DNA of 64,000 bases from Rhizobiales bacterium CCH10-E5 (GTDB lineage: Bacteria > Pseudomonadota > Alphaproteobacteria > Rhizobiales > Beijerinckiaceae). Made by a program: the position numbers and the translations under genes. Positions 37,199 to 46,692 of the stretch are shown here, piece by piece (within the stretch, counting starts at the first letter, position 1; each line of letters opens with the position of its first letter). Where the stretch lies: positions 11,791 to 75,790 of the forward strand of contig LSIG01000176.1 in the NCBI GenBank assembly GCA_001556125.1, written 5' to 3'. The notes beneath the pieces are model-generated. The model saw nothing but the letters and a program-made list of their open reading frames with translations. It ran no database searches and was not told the origin of the DNA.

Positions 37199-38578
37199 AT
37201 GATGACGGGCAAAGCAAAGCTAGCGCGGCCAGGCAGTGCCGGCGAAACGAAGCGGCGACAGGGCGGGCGGACTCGATTGTTCGGCAAGGGGCGGCGCGGT
37301 TTCACCATACTCGCGGGGCTGCTGGCGCTCGCCGGCGTCACCGCAGCCGTCTTCTATGTCCTCAGCCAGCCGCGCACGCTGCGCCTCGCCGTCGGGCCCC
37401 TCGGCTCCGAGGATGCGCGCATGGCCGCCGGCTTCGTGCAGGGCCTGAACCGCGAGAAATCCCAGATCCGTCTGCGCCTGATCCTGACCGAAGGGTCCGA
37501 GGAAAGCGCGCGCAAGGTCGATGCGGGCGATGCCGAGCTCGCCATCGTCCGTCCCGACATCGCCCTGCCGGCCAAGGCCGACACCGCGCTCATCACCCGC
37601 CGCTCCTTCCCTTTCCTGATCACCGACAAGGAGAGCGGCATCGGCCGCATCGCCGATCTGCGGGGCAGGCGCGTCGGCGTCGTGCGCAATCCGCAGGGCA
37701 ACATCGCCCTGCTCCGGCTGGTGCTGGCGCAGTACGAGGTCGGCCCGAAGGATGTGGAGATCGTCGGCCTCACCCCCGACGAGATCGTGCCGGCCGCCAA
37801 GGAGCGTCGCATCGATGCGTTCTTCACCATCAACGCGGTGGGGGCGCGGGCGGGCGGAGACGGTGCCGGGCGGTTGCGCTCGGCCTGGGGCGAGGATCCC
37901 GTCCTGATCCCGATCCGCGAGGCGGACGCGCTGGCGGCCCGCATCCGCACCATCGAGACCGGCGAGATCGTGCGCGGCGCGCTCGGCGGCGACCCCCCGC
38001 GTCCCTCGGAGAATCTGCCGACCATCGCGGTGACCTCGCGTCTGGTCGCTTCGCAGGATCTCGATGACGACGTCGTCGGAAACCTGGTCAGCGCGCTGCT
38101 CGCGCTCCGGGTGACGCTCGCGGCCGAACTGCCGCAGATCCAGGCGCTGGAGACGCCCGCGACCGACAAGGACGCGCCGCTCCCCGTCCATACGGGTGCG
38201 GCCGCCTTCATCGACGGTGAGCAGAAGACCTTCTTCGAGCGCTATGGCGACTGGTTCTATCTCGGCGTGATGGGGCTTTCGCTGCTGGGCACCGGCGCGG
38301 CCGGCCTGCTCGGGCGCGAGAGCGCCGCCCGCCGCCGCCAGGCCATGATGGGGCTCGACCGGCTTCTGGCGATCCTGCCGCAGATCCGCGCGACCACCGA
38401 TCTCGAGGCGCTCGACCGCTACCGCGCCCAGGCCGATGCCATTCTGCTCGAGGTCCTCGGCGATTTCGGCGAGGGCAATCTCGATTCCTCGGCGATCGCC
38501 GCCTATCGTCTGGTCTTCGACCAGGTCAGCCGGGCGGTCGTCGAGGCCAAGATCAGAGCCGCCGCCGTCCAGATCTGA
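37199..38578 (+). CDS. TAXI-family TRAP transporter solute-binding protein, membrane-anchored
   Basis: The protein of about 459 aa carries an N-terminal helix (FTILAGLLALAGVTAAVFYVL) that is not cleaved in an obvious way. A TAXI/NMT1-like periplasmic binding domain follows: LRLAVGPLGSEDARMAAGFV, DAELAIVRPD, DLRGRRVGVVRNPQGNIALL and RIDAFFTINAVGA. A second helix near 350-372 (FYLGVMGLSLLGTGAAGLLG) leads to a cytoplasmic helical tail of about 85 residues. No TRAP permease genes flank it, so whether it works in transport or as a sensor is open. ATG codons at 37199 and 37202 are equally possible starts. Confidence 0.85.
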   Translation: MMTGKAKLARPGSAGETKRRQGGRTRLFGKGRRGFTILAGLLALAGVTAAVFYVLSQPRTLRLAVGPLGSEDARMAAGFVQGLNREKSQIRLRLILTEGSEESARKVDAGDAELAIVRPDIALPAKADTALITRRSFPFLITDKESGIGRIADLRGRRVGVVRNPQGNIALLRLVLAQYEVGPKDVEIVGLTPDEIVPAAKERRIDAFFTINAVGARAGGDGAGRLRSAWGEDPVLIPIREADALAARIRTIETGEIVRGALGGDPPRPSENLPTIAVTSRLVASQDLDDDVVGNLVSALLALRVTLAAELPQIQALETPATDKDAPLPVHTGAAAFIDGEQKTFFERYGDWFYLGVMGLSLLGTGAAGLLGRESAARRRQAMMGLDRLLAILPQIRATTDLEALDRYRAQADAILLEVLGDFGEGNLDSSAIAAYRLVFDQVSRAVVEAKIRAAAVQI

Positions 38579-38754
38579 TCGCGGCCCCTGGAGCCGCGAT
38601 TCACCCTGCGCCGCGCCGGCTGACCCTTCGTGGTTGCTCAAACGCCCGTCAGCGTTTATGTGCAGCGCAGCGAATTCCAGTTTCCTCGAGACGGGCTGCG
38701 CCGGCAGGGCTTCGATCCTCGCCGGCTTGTGGCCATGACAAAGGCCCTTCCCGC

Positions 38755-40578
<1,824 letters not shown>

Positions 40579-40601
40579 ACCGGGCACTCCTGAGGATTCC
40601 C

Positions 40602-40627
40602 AAGGGCGGGCCGCAAGGCCCGCCCTT
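40602..40627. terminator. Probable terminator between typA and the universal stress gene
   Basis: The stem AAGGGCGGGCC / GGCCCGCCCTT has a GCAA loop. The downstream T content is modest (CGTCGTTT), so it may be an imperfect bidirectional terminator for the convergent genes. Confidence 0.65.
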
Positions 40628-40650
40628 CGTCGTTTCGGAAGGAGCCGCGC

Positions 40651-41490
40651 TCAGTGGCTCATCAGGATCGGCAGCCGGCATTCCTGCAGAAGGGACTGCG
40701 TGACGCCGCCGAGCAGCCATTCGCGCAGGCGCGAATGCTTGTACGCGCCGCAGACGATGAGATCGGCGGCGAAGCCGCTGGCCGCCTGACGGATTTCGCT
40801 GGCGACGTCGGCCTCGCCGAGGGCGACATTGCGGACCGTCACCTTGACGCCATGCCGTGCCAGATGCGGGGCGAGGTCGGTGCCGGGCAGCAGGCCGGCC
40901 AGATCCTTCTCGCCGGTGACGGTGAGGATCTCGACCTCCTCGGCATCCTTCAGGAAGGGCAGCGCGTCCGCCACCGCACGGGCCGCGGATGCACCGCCAT
41001 CCCAGGCGATCAGGATGCGCTTGCCGACATAGCGCTCGCGGCCCGGCGGCACGATGAGGACGGGGCGGCCACTGTCGAACAGCGCCGCCTCGATCAGCCC
41101 CCGGTCGCGCTGAACCGGATCGGTCTCCATGTCGAGCACCGTGACGTCGTGGACGCGGGCATGAGCAAGCAGCCGGTCGCAAAGACTGGCGAAGACGAGG
41201 GACGGGGTCTCGACGCTGCAGACGACGCCGGCGAGGTCGGCCCGGCCCTTCGATTGTTCGGCGAAGGCCTCGGCCAGTTCCTTGATGCGGCGGTTTTCAT
41301 GCGCGATCAGCTCGGCACCGAAGGCGCCCACCAGCGAGCCCGGCACCGCATAGCGCATCGAGGCGGCCTCCAGCGTCAGGTGAGCGTCGGCGACCTGAGA
41401 CAGCGAGATCGCGTAGGCGACGGCCGAGCTGTGATTGCCGCGTCCGTCCTCGGTGAAGCCGACGAGAACGCTCTTGATCGACAGGGGCAT
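40651..41490 (-). CDS. Universal stress protein, two-domain
   Basis: The 279-aa cytoplasmic protein contains two UspA folds. The first begins SIKSVLVGFTEDGRGNHSSA and lacks a full ATP site. The second begins RILIAWDGGASAARAVADAL and has CGAYKHSRLREWLLGGVTQS at the end, where Lys replaces the second Gly of the usual GXXGX9G(S/T) loop. The closing LPILMSH is standard. It is a paralogue of the protein at 42054-42899, with which it shares the HSRLREW-x-x-GGVT block. It is divergent from the small unknown gene at 41626. Confidence 0.9.
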   Translation of the reverse strand: MPLSIKSVLVGFTEDGRGNHSSAVAYAISLSQVADAHLTLEAASMRYAVPGSLVGAFGAELIAHENRRIKELAEAFAEQSKGRADLAGVVCSVETPSLVFASLCDRLLAHARVHDVTVLDMETDPVQRDRGLIEAALFDSGRPVLIVPPGRERYVGKRILIAWDGGASAARAVADALPFLKDAEEVEILTVTGEKDLAGLLPGTDLAPHLARHGVKVTVRNVALGEADVASEIRQAASGFAADLIVCGAYKHSRLREWLLGGVTQSLLQECRLPILMSH

Positions 41491-41625
41491 GACGGATCCT
41501 CCACGGGTTGCTCTTGCCGGCAGCATGCCCGAACCGGCGGCAACGCCCTTGCGCTGGATCAACCCGGCTTCTCCCGATCGGTGGGACAGTGCGATCCGTC
41601 GGCCACCGACGGAGGAGACGTCATC

Positions 41626-42027
41626 ATGCTTCACCGCATCACGCTTCATCTGGCACGCACGCCCACACAGCCCGAGGGCAATGCCCGCGACGGCTACGAG
41701 ATCACCGCCCCGCTCGATGCGGAGGGCCGGCTCCTGGCCGAGGAGTGGCATGCCGCGCGCGAGAAGTGCCGCGTCCGGCGCTTCGCGCCGAACGAGCCCG
41801 ATCGCCATGGTTGGCTGCTGCATCGCGCCGGCGGCGAGGGCGGTGCGAGCTGGGGCATCGACTATGACGACGCCTCCAGCGACGATGACGAGGTCGGTTA
41901 CAAGCTGGACCGCCATCGCTTCCGGCTCGGCGAATATGTCTCGATCCGCGACCAGGACGGCGACTTCAGGCCCTACAAGGTCGTCGCCCTCAGAGCCGTT
42001 GCGGCACCCGCTCCGGCCGGCGCCTGA
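41626..42027 (+). CDS. Conserved hypothetical protein
   Basis: This is a 133-aa soluble protein with a strong GGAGGAG ribosome-binding site upstream of the ATG. It begins MLHRITLHLARTPTQPEGNA and contains a DGYEITAPLDAEGRLLAEEW stretch, a WLLHRAGGEGGASWGIDYDD segment, an acidic SSDDDE run and a beta-rich end (HRFRLGEYVSIRDQDGD). The aromatic and acidic pattern suggests a compact beta domain. No family function is known to me. It stands 26 bp before a universal stress gene and is probably cotranscribed with it, so a stress role is plausible. Confidence 0.75.
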   Translation: MLHRITLHLARTPTQPEGNARDGYEITAPLDAEGRLLAEEWHAAREKCRVRRFAPNEPDRHGWLLHRAGGEGGASWGIDYDDASSDDDEVGYKLDRHRFRLGEYVSIRDQDGDFRPYKVVALRAVAAPAPAGA

Positions 42028-42053
42028 CAGCCCGGCCCTTGGAGACGAAGTCC

Positions 42054-42899
42054 ATGTCAGACACCCGCTCCACCGCCCAGCCCCTCGGCTTCGGCACGCT
42101 CTTGACGCCCGTCCATCTCGGGGCGGGGGCGGAGGCGACCATCCGCTTCGCCGCGCAGCTGGCCCGCTGCCTGTCCTGCCGCCTCATCGGCACCGGCGCC
42201 GATCAGCTTGAGCTGCCCTATTACGGGGACGGCGCCGGGATGGTCGATGCGGTGCTGGTCGAGAACGCCCGCGCCGTGATGGAGGAGGATCTCGCCAAGG
42301 CTCAGGCCCTGTTCCGCCGGGCCGCCGATGGTGTGGCGCTGGACTGGCGCAGCGCAGTGGATGCTCCGGCCAGCTTCGTCCTCACCCAGTCGCGGGCGGC
42401 CGACCTCGTCGTTCTCGCCCGCCAGGGCGGCGGCGATCCGCCGCTCGGCCGCATGGGCGTCGCCCCGGGGGACGTGGTCCTCGAGCTGGGCCGGCCGATC
42501 CTGATCGTCCCGCAGGAGGTGGAGAGGCTCGCGGCAAGAAGCGTCGTCATCGCCTGGAAGGACACGCGCGAGTCGCGCCGCGCCGTTCAGGATGCGCTGC
42601 CCTTCCTCGTCCGTGCGGATGTCGTCACCGTCCTCTCCGTCGGGGCCGATCCGGCCGATGACGGCGCGCAGGATGTCTGCGGCTATCTCGCCCAATACGG
42701 CATCGCGGCGCGCGTGGTGACGCGGCCGAAGAGCACCGCCACCGTGGCGGCCGAGATCGCCGATCTGGCGAAGCTGCAGAATGCCGACCTCATCGTGGCG
42801 GGCGGCTATGGGCACAGCCGCCTGCGTGAATGGATTTTCGGCGGGGTGACGCGCGACCTGATCGAAACCACCCCGGTCTGCTGCCTGATGTCGCACTGA
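42054..42899 (+). CDS. Universal stress protein, two-domain
   Basis: The 281-aa protein holds two Usp folds. The first half starts FGTLLTPVHLGAGAEATIRF and the second SVVIAWKDTRESRRAVQDAL. The C-terminal nucleotide loop is AGGYGHSRLREWIFGGVTRD, closer to the ATP-binding consensus than in the paralogue at 40651-41490. A GGAG lies before the ATG at 42054. It follows the small unknown gene and precedes an aldo/keto reductase, all on one strand. Such Usp pairs are common in rhizobia and often respond to low oxygen or stationary phase. Confidence 0.9.
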   Translation: MSDTRSTAQPLGFGTLLTPVHLGAGAEATIRFAAQLARCLSCRLIGTGADQLELPYYGDGAGMVDAVLVENARAVMEEDLAKAQALFRRAADGVALDWRSAVDAPASFVLTQSRAADLVVLARQGGGDPPLGRMGVAPGDVVLELGRPILIVPQEVERLAARSVVIAWKDTRESRRAVQDALPFLVRADVVTVLSVGADPADDGAQDVCGYLAQYGIAARVVTRPKSTATVAAEIADLAKLQNADLIVAGGYGHSRLREWIFGGVTRDLIETTPVCCLMSH

Positions 42900-43003
42900 G
42901 AGTCGGCTGCGCCCGCCCTGCGTCCGGCGCAGCCGGGACGGCCGGCACGCGACCTTGCCGGCGCTCCCGCGCTCTGGTCCTCTCCCTCTCTCGTCGAGGG
43001 GAG

Positions 43004-43942
43004 ATGTCCATGCAGTTCCGCAATCTCGGCCGTTCCGGCCTGCGCGTGTCGCTCGTCGGCCTCGGCTGCAACAATTTCGGCGGCCGGATCGACGACGAGG
43101 CCACGCGCAAGGTGGTCGATGCCGCGATCGAGCACGGCATCACCCTGTTCGACACCGCCGATATCTATGGCGAGAAGGCGGGTTCCGAGCGTGTGCTGGG
43201 CGAGGTTCTGGGCCCGCGCCGCAAGGGCATCGTCCTGGCCTCGAAGTTCGGCATGAAGATGTTCCATGGCGGGCAGGGCGGTTCCCGCCGCTACATCATG
43301 AGCGCTGTCGAGGAATCCTTGACGCGGCTGAAGACGGACTGGCTCGACCTCTATCAGTTCCACACGCCCGACCCGCTCACCCCGATCGATGAGACGCTGC
43401 GCGCGCTCGAGGATCTCGTGACCCAAGGCAAGGTTCGCTATGTCGGCTGTTCCAACATGCCGGCCTGGCAGGTCGCGGACGCGCAATGGACGGCGCGCGA
43501 TCTCGGCCTCGCCGGCTTCGCCTCGGCTCAGGACGAGTACAGCCTGCTCAAGCGCGGCGCCGAGAAGGACCTGATCCCCGCGCTGAAGCATTACGGCATG
43601 GGCTTGCTGCCCTATTTCCCGCTCGCCAACGGCGCGCTGACCGGCAAGTACAAGCGCAACGCCCCGATGCCGGACGGCGCGCGGCTGACCAAGCTGCCCG
43701 AGCGCGCCGGCCAGATCTTCAGCGAGACGAACTGGGCGAAGATCGAGGCGCTGACCGACTTCTGCGAGGCGCGCGGCAGGACGCTGGTGGAGCTCGCCTT
43801 CTCCTGGCTCGCAGCTCAGCCGGTCGTCTCAAGCGTCATCGCCGGCGCGACCAGGCCCGAGCAGATCGCCGCCAATGTGAAGGCGGCCGACTGGGCGCTG
43901 ACGGCGGACGAGCTCGCCGAGATCGACCGCATCACCGCGTAG
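43004..43942 (+). CDS. Aldo/keto reductase
   Basis: The 312-aa NADPH-dependent barrel of the AKR superfamily carries its tetrad as Asp in LFDTADIYG, Tyr in the same motif, Lys in VLASKFGMKM and His in LYQFHTPDPLTPI. Cofactor-binding residues lie in AGATRPEQIAANVKA. The sequence resembles YghZ- and voltage-gated-channel-beta-like AKRs, which reduce diverse aldehydes. The ATG at 43004, after GAGGGGAG, was chosen. It probably belongs to the stress gene set upstream, where it could clear reactive aldehydes; this is inference. Confidence 0.92.
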   Translation: MSMQFRNLGRSGLRVSLVGLGCNNFGGRIDDEATRKVVDAAIEHGITLFDTADIYGEKAGSERVLGEVLGPRRKGIVLASKFGMKMFHGGQGGSRRYIMSAVEESLTRLKTDWLDLYQFHTPDPLTPIDETLRALEDLVTQGKVRYVGCSNMPAWQVADAQWTARDLGLAGFASAQDEYSLLKRGAEKDLIPALKHYGMGLLPYFPLANGALTGKYKRNAPMPDGARLTKLPERAGQIFSETNWAKIEALTDFCEARGRTLVELAFSWLAAQPVVSSVIAGATRPEQIAANVKAADWALTADELAEIDRITA

Positions 43943-43962
43943 GACCCGCGGTCTCGCCGCCT

Positions 43963-45417
43963 TTAGCGGAAGGGCGGCTCGTCGAAGCTGCGCAGCTTGC
44001 GCGAATGGATCGTCGAGCCGGCCTTCTTGAGTTTCTCCAGCGCCGCGAGCCCGATCCGCAGATGCTCGCTGACGGCGCGCTCGTAGAACGCGTTGGCTGC
44101 GCCCGGCAGCTTGATCTCGCCATGGAGCGGCTTGTCGGAAACGCAGAGCAGCGTGCCATAGGGCACGCGCAAGCGGTAACCCTGGGCCGCGATCGTGCCC
44201 GACTCCATGTCGACCGCGATGGCGCGCGACAGATTGATCCGCCGGCGCTCCTTGGTCCAGCGTAGTTCCCAGTTCCGGTCGTCCTGCGTCACCACGGTGC
44301 CGGTGCGCAGCCGGTTCTTGAGCTGGTCGCCCTTCTCGCCCGTCACCTCGGCCGCGGCTTCCTGCAGGGCGACCTGGACCTCCGCCAGGGCCGGGACGGG
44401 CACGTCCGGCGCCACCAGCTCGTCGAGGATGCCGTCCTGGCGCAGATAGGCGTGGGCGAGGACATAGTCGCCGATGATCTGCGTCTGCCGCAGACCCCCG
44501 CAATGGCCGACCATCAGCCAGCAATGGGGCCTAAGCACCGCGAGATGGTCGGTGATGTTCTTGGCGTTGGAGGGTCCGACGCCGATATTGACCAGCGTCA
44601 CGCCCTGCCCGTTCTCGCGCAGTAGGTGATAGGCCGGCATCTGGAACCGGTGCCAGGGCGCCGACATCACCCGCTCTGCTGCGCTGACATCGACGCCGTC
44701 GCGCTCGATCCGCACCCCGCCCGGCGTCACCAGCGCCAGCGCCGTGCCGGCCTCGATCTCGGCGAGCCCCAGCCGCACGAACTGGTCGACATAGCGGTGG
44801 TAATTGGTCAGCAGCACCCAGGGCTGCACCGCCCGCCAGTCGGTGCCCGTATAGTGCACCAGCCGGCGCAGCGAATAATCGACCCGCACCGCGTCGAACA
44901 GCGAGAGCGGACGCGGCTGTCCCTCGACGATGTCGAAGGTGCCGTCGGCGATCTCGTCGCCGACGAGCGAGAGCAGCGGCGTCGGGAAATGACGCGCCAG
45001 CTCGGCGGCCGTCACCTTGCCGCGGCCGAGTTCGTCGCCGCCGTCCAGCGCGTAAGGGTAGGGAATTTCCTGATCGCTGACGCCGGTCTCGATCGTCGCG
45101 CCATACTCCTCGACGAGCGGCTCCAGCTGATCGAGCAGATAGGCGCGGAACTCGGCCGGCTGAGTGATCGTGGTCGAATAGACCCCCGGCGCCGCGAACT
45201 TCGCATAGCCGCGCCGGGTCGCCGCCGGCAGTTTCGAGGGCTCATAGGTCACGCGCAGCAGCGGGTAGCGATAGCGCGCGCGCTCGTCCGGCGTCGGCGC
45301 CTGCCCGGTCTCGAAGAAGCGCTGCAGATCGCCACGCAGCGCGGCCCGCGCCTCGCCATAGAGCCGTTCGAGCCGGTCGATGGCGGCGGCGGGATTTGCG
45401 GCGGTCTCGAACGTCAT
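43963..45417 (-). CDS. amn: AMP nucleosidase
   Basis: The 484-aa enzyme cleaves AMP to adenine and ribose-5-phosphate, regulating adenylate pools. The N-terminal regulatory domain runs to about residue 220. The C-terminal nucleoside-phosphorylase-like domain has LVNIGVGPSNAKNITDHLAV, LMVGHCGGLRQTQ, IGDYVLAHAYLRQDG, AVDMESGTIAAQGYRLRVPYG and LCVSDKPLHGEIKLPG. The length matches E. coli Amn (484). It converges with the aldo/keto reductase and is divergent from the DUF1579 gene. Confidence 0.96.
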   Translation of the reverse strand: MTFETAANPAAAIDRLERLYGEARAALRGDLQRFFETGQAPTPDERARYRYPLLRVTYEPSKLPAATRRGYAKFAAPGVYSTTITQPAEFRAYLLDQLEPLVEEYGATIETGVSDQEIPYPYALDGGDELGRGKVTAAELARHFPTPLLSLVGDEIADGTFDIVEGQPRPLSLFDAVRVDYSLRRLVHYTGTDWRAVQPWVLLTNYHRYVDQFVRLGLAEIEAGTALALVTPGGVRIERDGVDVSAAERVMSAPWHRFQMPAYHLLRENGQGVTLVNIGVGPSNAKNITDHLAVLRPHCWLMVGHCGGLRQTQIIGDYVLAHAYLRQDGILDELVAPDVPVPALAEVQVALQEAAAEVTGEKGDQLKNRLRTGTVVTQDDRNWELRWTKERRRINLSRAIAVDMESGTIAAQGYRLRVPYGTLLCVSDKPLHGEIKLPGAANAFYERAVSEHLRIGLAALEKLKKAGSTIHSRKLRSFDEPPFR

Positions 45418-45502
45418 GGGCGGGGGCGTCCTTTCGTTCGCACGAGCTTTAGCCTCGCCCCCGCGCGCGTGACAACTGCCGGAGGCTGACAGGGCCTGCG
45501 GC

Positions 45503-45550
45503 TTGACTTGCCAGCCATAGCCAATTACTAAACCAAACAGTTAACTTAAG
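45503..45550 (+). promoter_or_regulatory. Candidate promoter/operator of the DUF1579-VOC pair
   Basis: A TTGACT lies at 45503-45508, with a weak TACTAA 17 bp later. An unusually AT-rich block follows, holding ACCAAACAGTTAAC. It resembles the ACCAAAyGGTTA-type dyads that I recall from genes controlled by small ArsR repressors next to VOC and DUF1579 proteins; no repressor gene is adjacent here. Confidence 0.35.
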
Positions 45551-45578
45551 GCCGACCCGAGAACGGCCCCAGGAGGAG

Positions 45579-46067
45579 ATGCCTATGTTCGCGAAGCCGC
45601 AGAAGGAACACGACTGGCTGCACCAGCTCGTCGGTGAATGGACCTCGGAAATGGACTGCGCCATGGGGCCGGACCAGCCGCGGCAGAAATCGAAGGGCCG
45701 CGAGACCGTCCGCTCGCTCGGCGGGCTCTGGACGCTCGGCGAGGGCGAGGGCGAGATGCCCGACGGCACGACCGGCCGGACGCTCATGACGCTGGGCTTC
45801 GACCCTGCGAAGGGCCGCTTCGTCGGCAGCTTCATCGGCTCGATGATGACGCATCACTGGCTCTATGAGGGCACCCTCGACGAGGCCGCCAACGTGCTGA
45901 CGCTCGAATCCTCGGGCCCGAACATGATGGGCGACGGTGCCGTCATCCCCTACCGCGACGTCGTCACCCTGGTCTCGCCCGACCATCGCATCTTGGCGTC
46001 CTACATGCCCGACGGCAAAGGCGGCTGGAGCGAGTTCATGACGGCCCATTACCGCCGCGTGGCCTGA
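45579..46067 (+). CDS. DUF1579-family protein
   Basis: The 162-aa soluble protein has the DUF1579 signatures: KEHDWLHQLVGEWTSEMDC, GRETVRSLGGLWTLGEGEGE and TLMTLGFDPAKGRFVGSFIG, then MMTHHWLYEGTLDE and a closing MTAHYRRV. The fold is probably a lipocalin-like barrel. It precedes a VOC protein by 22 bp with an AAGGGAGGAG site between, so the two form an operon. Such pairs occur in alphaproteobacteria beside polyketide-cyclase-type and YciI proteins; the reaction is unknown. Confidence 0.9.
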   Translation: MPMFAKPQKEHDWLHQLVGEWTSEMDCAMGPDQPRQKSKGRETVRSLGGLWTLGEGEGEMPDGTTGRTLMTLGFDPAKGRFVGSFIGSMMTHHWLYEGTLDEAANVLTLESSGPNMMGDGAVIPYRDVVTLVSPDHRILASYMPDGKGGWSEFMTAHYRRVA

Positions 46068-46089
46068 GCCCTTCAAGGGAGGAGAATCG

Positions 46090-46521
46090 ATGAAACTGTC
46101 CCCCTATCTGATGTTCGAGGGCAATTGCCGTGAGGCCTTCACCGCCTATCAGGCCATTCTCGGCGGCCGCATCGAAGCGATGATGGATCACCGCGGCACG
46201 CCGGCCGAGGCTCACGTCCCGCCCGAATGGCTCGACAAGATCCTGTATGCCTGCCTCGTCCTCGACGGCCAGATGCTGATGGCCTCCGACGCCCCGCCCG
46301 GCCGCAGCGACGGGCCGATGCGCAGCGTCTCGGTGTCGGTCAACGTCCCCGAAGTCGCCGAGGCCGAGCGCATCTTCGCTGCGCTCTCCGAAGGGGCGAC
46401 GATCCAGATGCGGATGGAGGAGACCTTCTGGTCGCCCCGCTTCGGCATGCTGCGCGACCGCTTCGGCACGAACTGGATGATCGGCGCCGACATGCCGGCC
46501 GAAAAGGTGAACTGCGGCTGA
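46090..46521 (+). CDS. VOC-family protein, PhnB/glyoxalase-like
   Basis: This is a 143-aa vicinal-oxygen-chelate protein of the PhnB / '3-demethylubiquinone-9 methyltransferase-like' branch. It begins MKLSPYLMFEGNCREAFTAY and has ILYACLVLDGQMLMASDAPP, VSVSVNVPEVAEAERIFAAL, EETFWSPRFGMLRDRFGTNW and an MIG end. The paired beta-alpha-beta-beta-beta units are visible. It is cotranscribed with the DUF1579 gene. A strong AGGGAGGAG ribosome-binding site precedes it. Substrate and metal use cannot be inferred. Confidence 0.91.
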   Translation: MKLSPYLMFEGNCREAFTAYQAILGGRIEAMMDHRGTPAEAHVPPEWLDKILYACLVLDGQMLMASDAPPGRSDGPMRSVSVSVNVPEVAEAERIFAALSEGATIQMRMEETFWSPRFGMLRDRFGTNWMIGADMPAEKVNCG

Positions 46522-46530
46522 GCCACACGC

Positions 46531-46676
46531 GTCATTCTCGGGCGAAGCCCTCGGGTCCGATCTTCGATCGGCCCGAGGATAAACTCCGCGCAGACCCGAG
46601 AATCTCAGGCCGGACCAGGCGTTGTCGACCGAGGCACGCTCCTCACGAGATGCTCGGGTCAAGCCCGAGCATGACG
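46531..46676. repeat. Intergenic palindromic element, copy B
   Basis: This compound element lies between the convergent VOC and ubiB genes. It has CGTCATTCTCGGG at one side, an inner dyad CCTCGGG / CCCGAGG (46549-46577), CCCGAGAATCTC, and a 9-bp dyad ATGCTCGGG / CCCGAGCAT (46650-46672) around TCAAG. Arms and loop match copies A and C. It may also terminate transcription from either side. Confidence 0.78.
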
Positions 46677-46692
46677 GCTCCGCGTACCGCCC

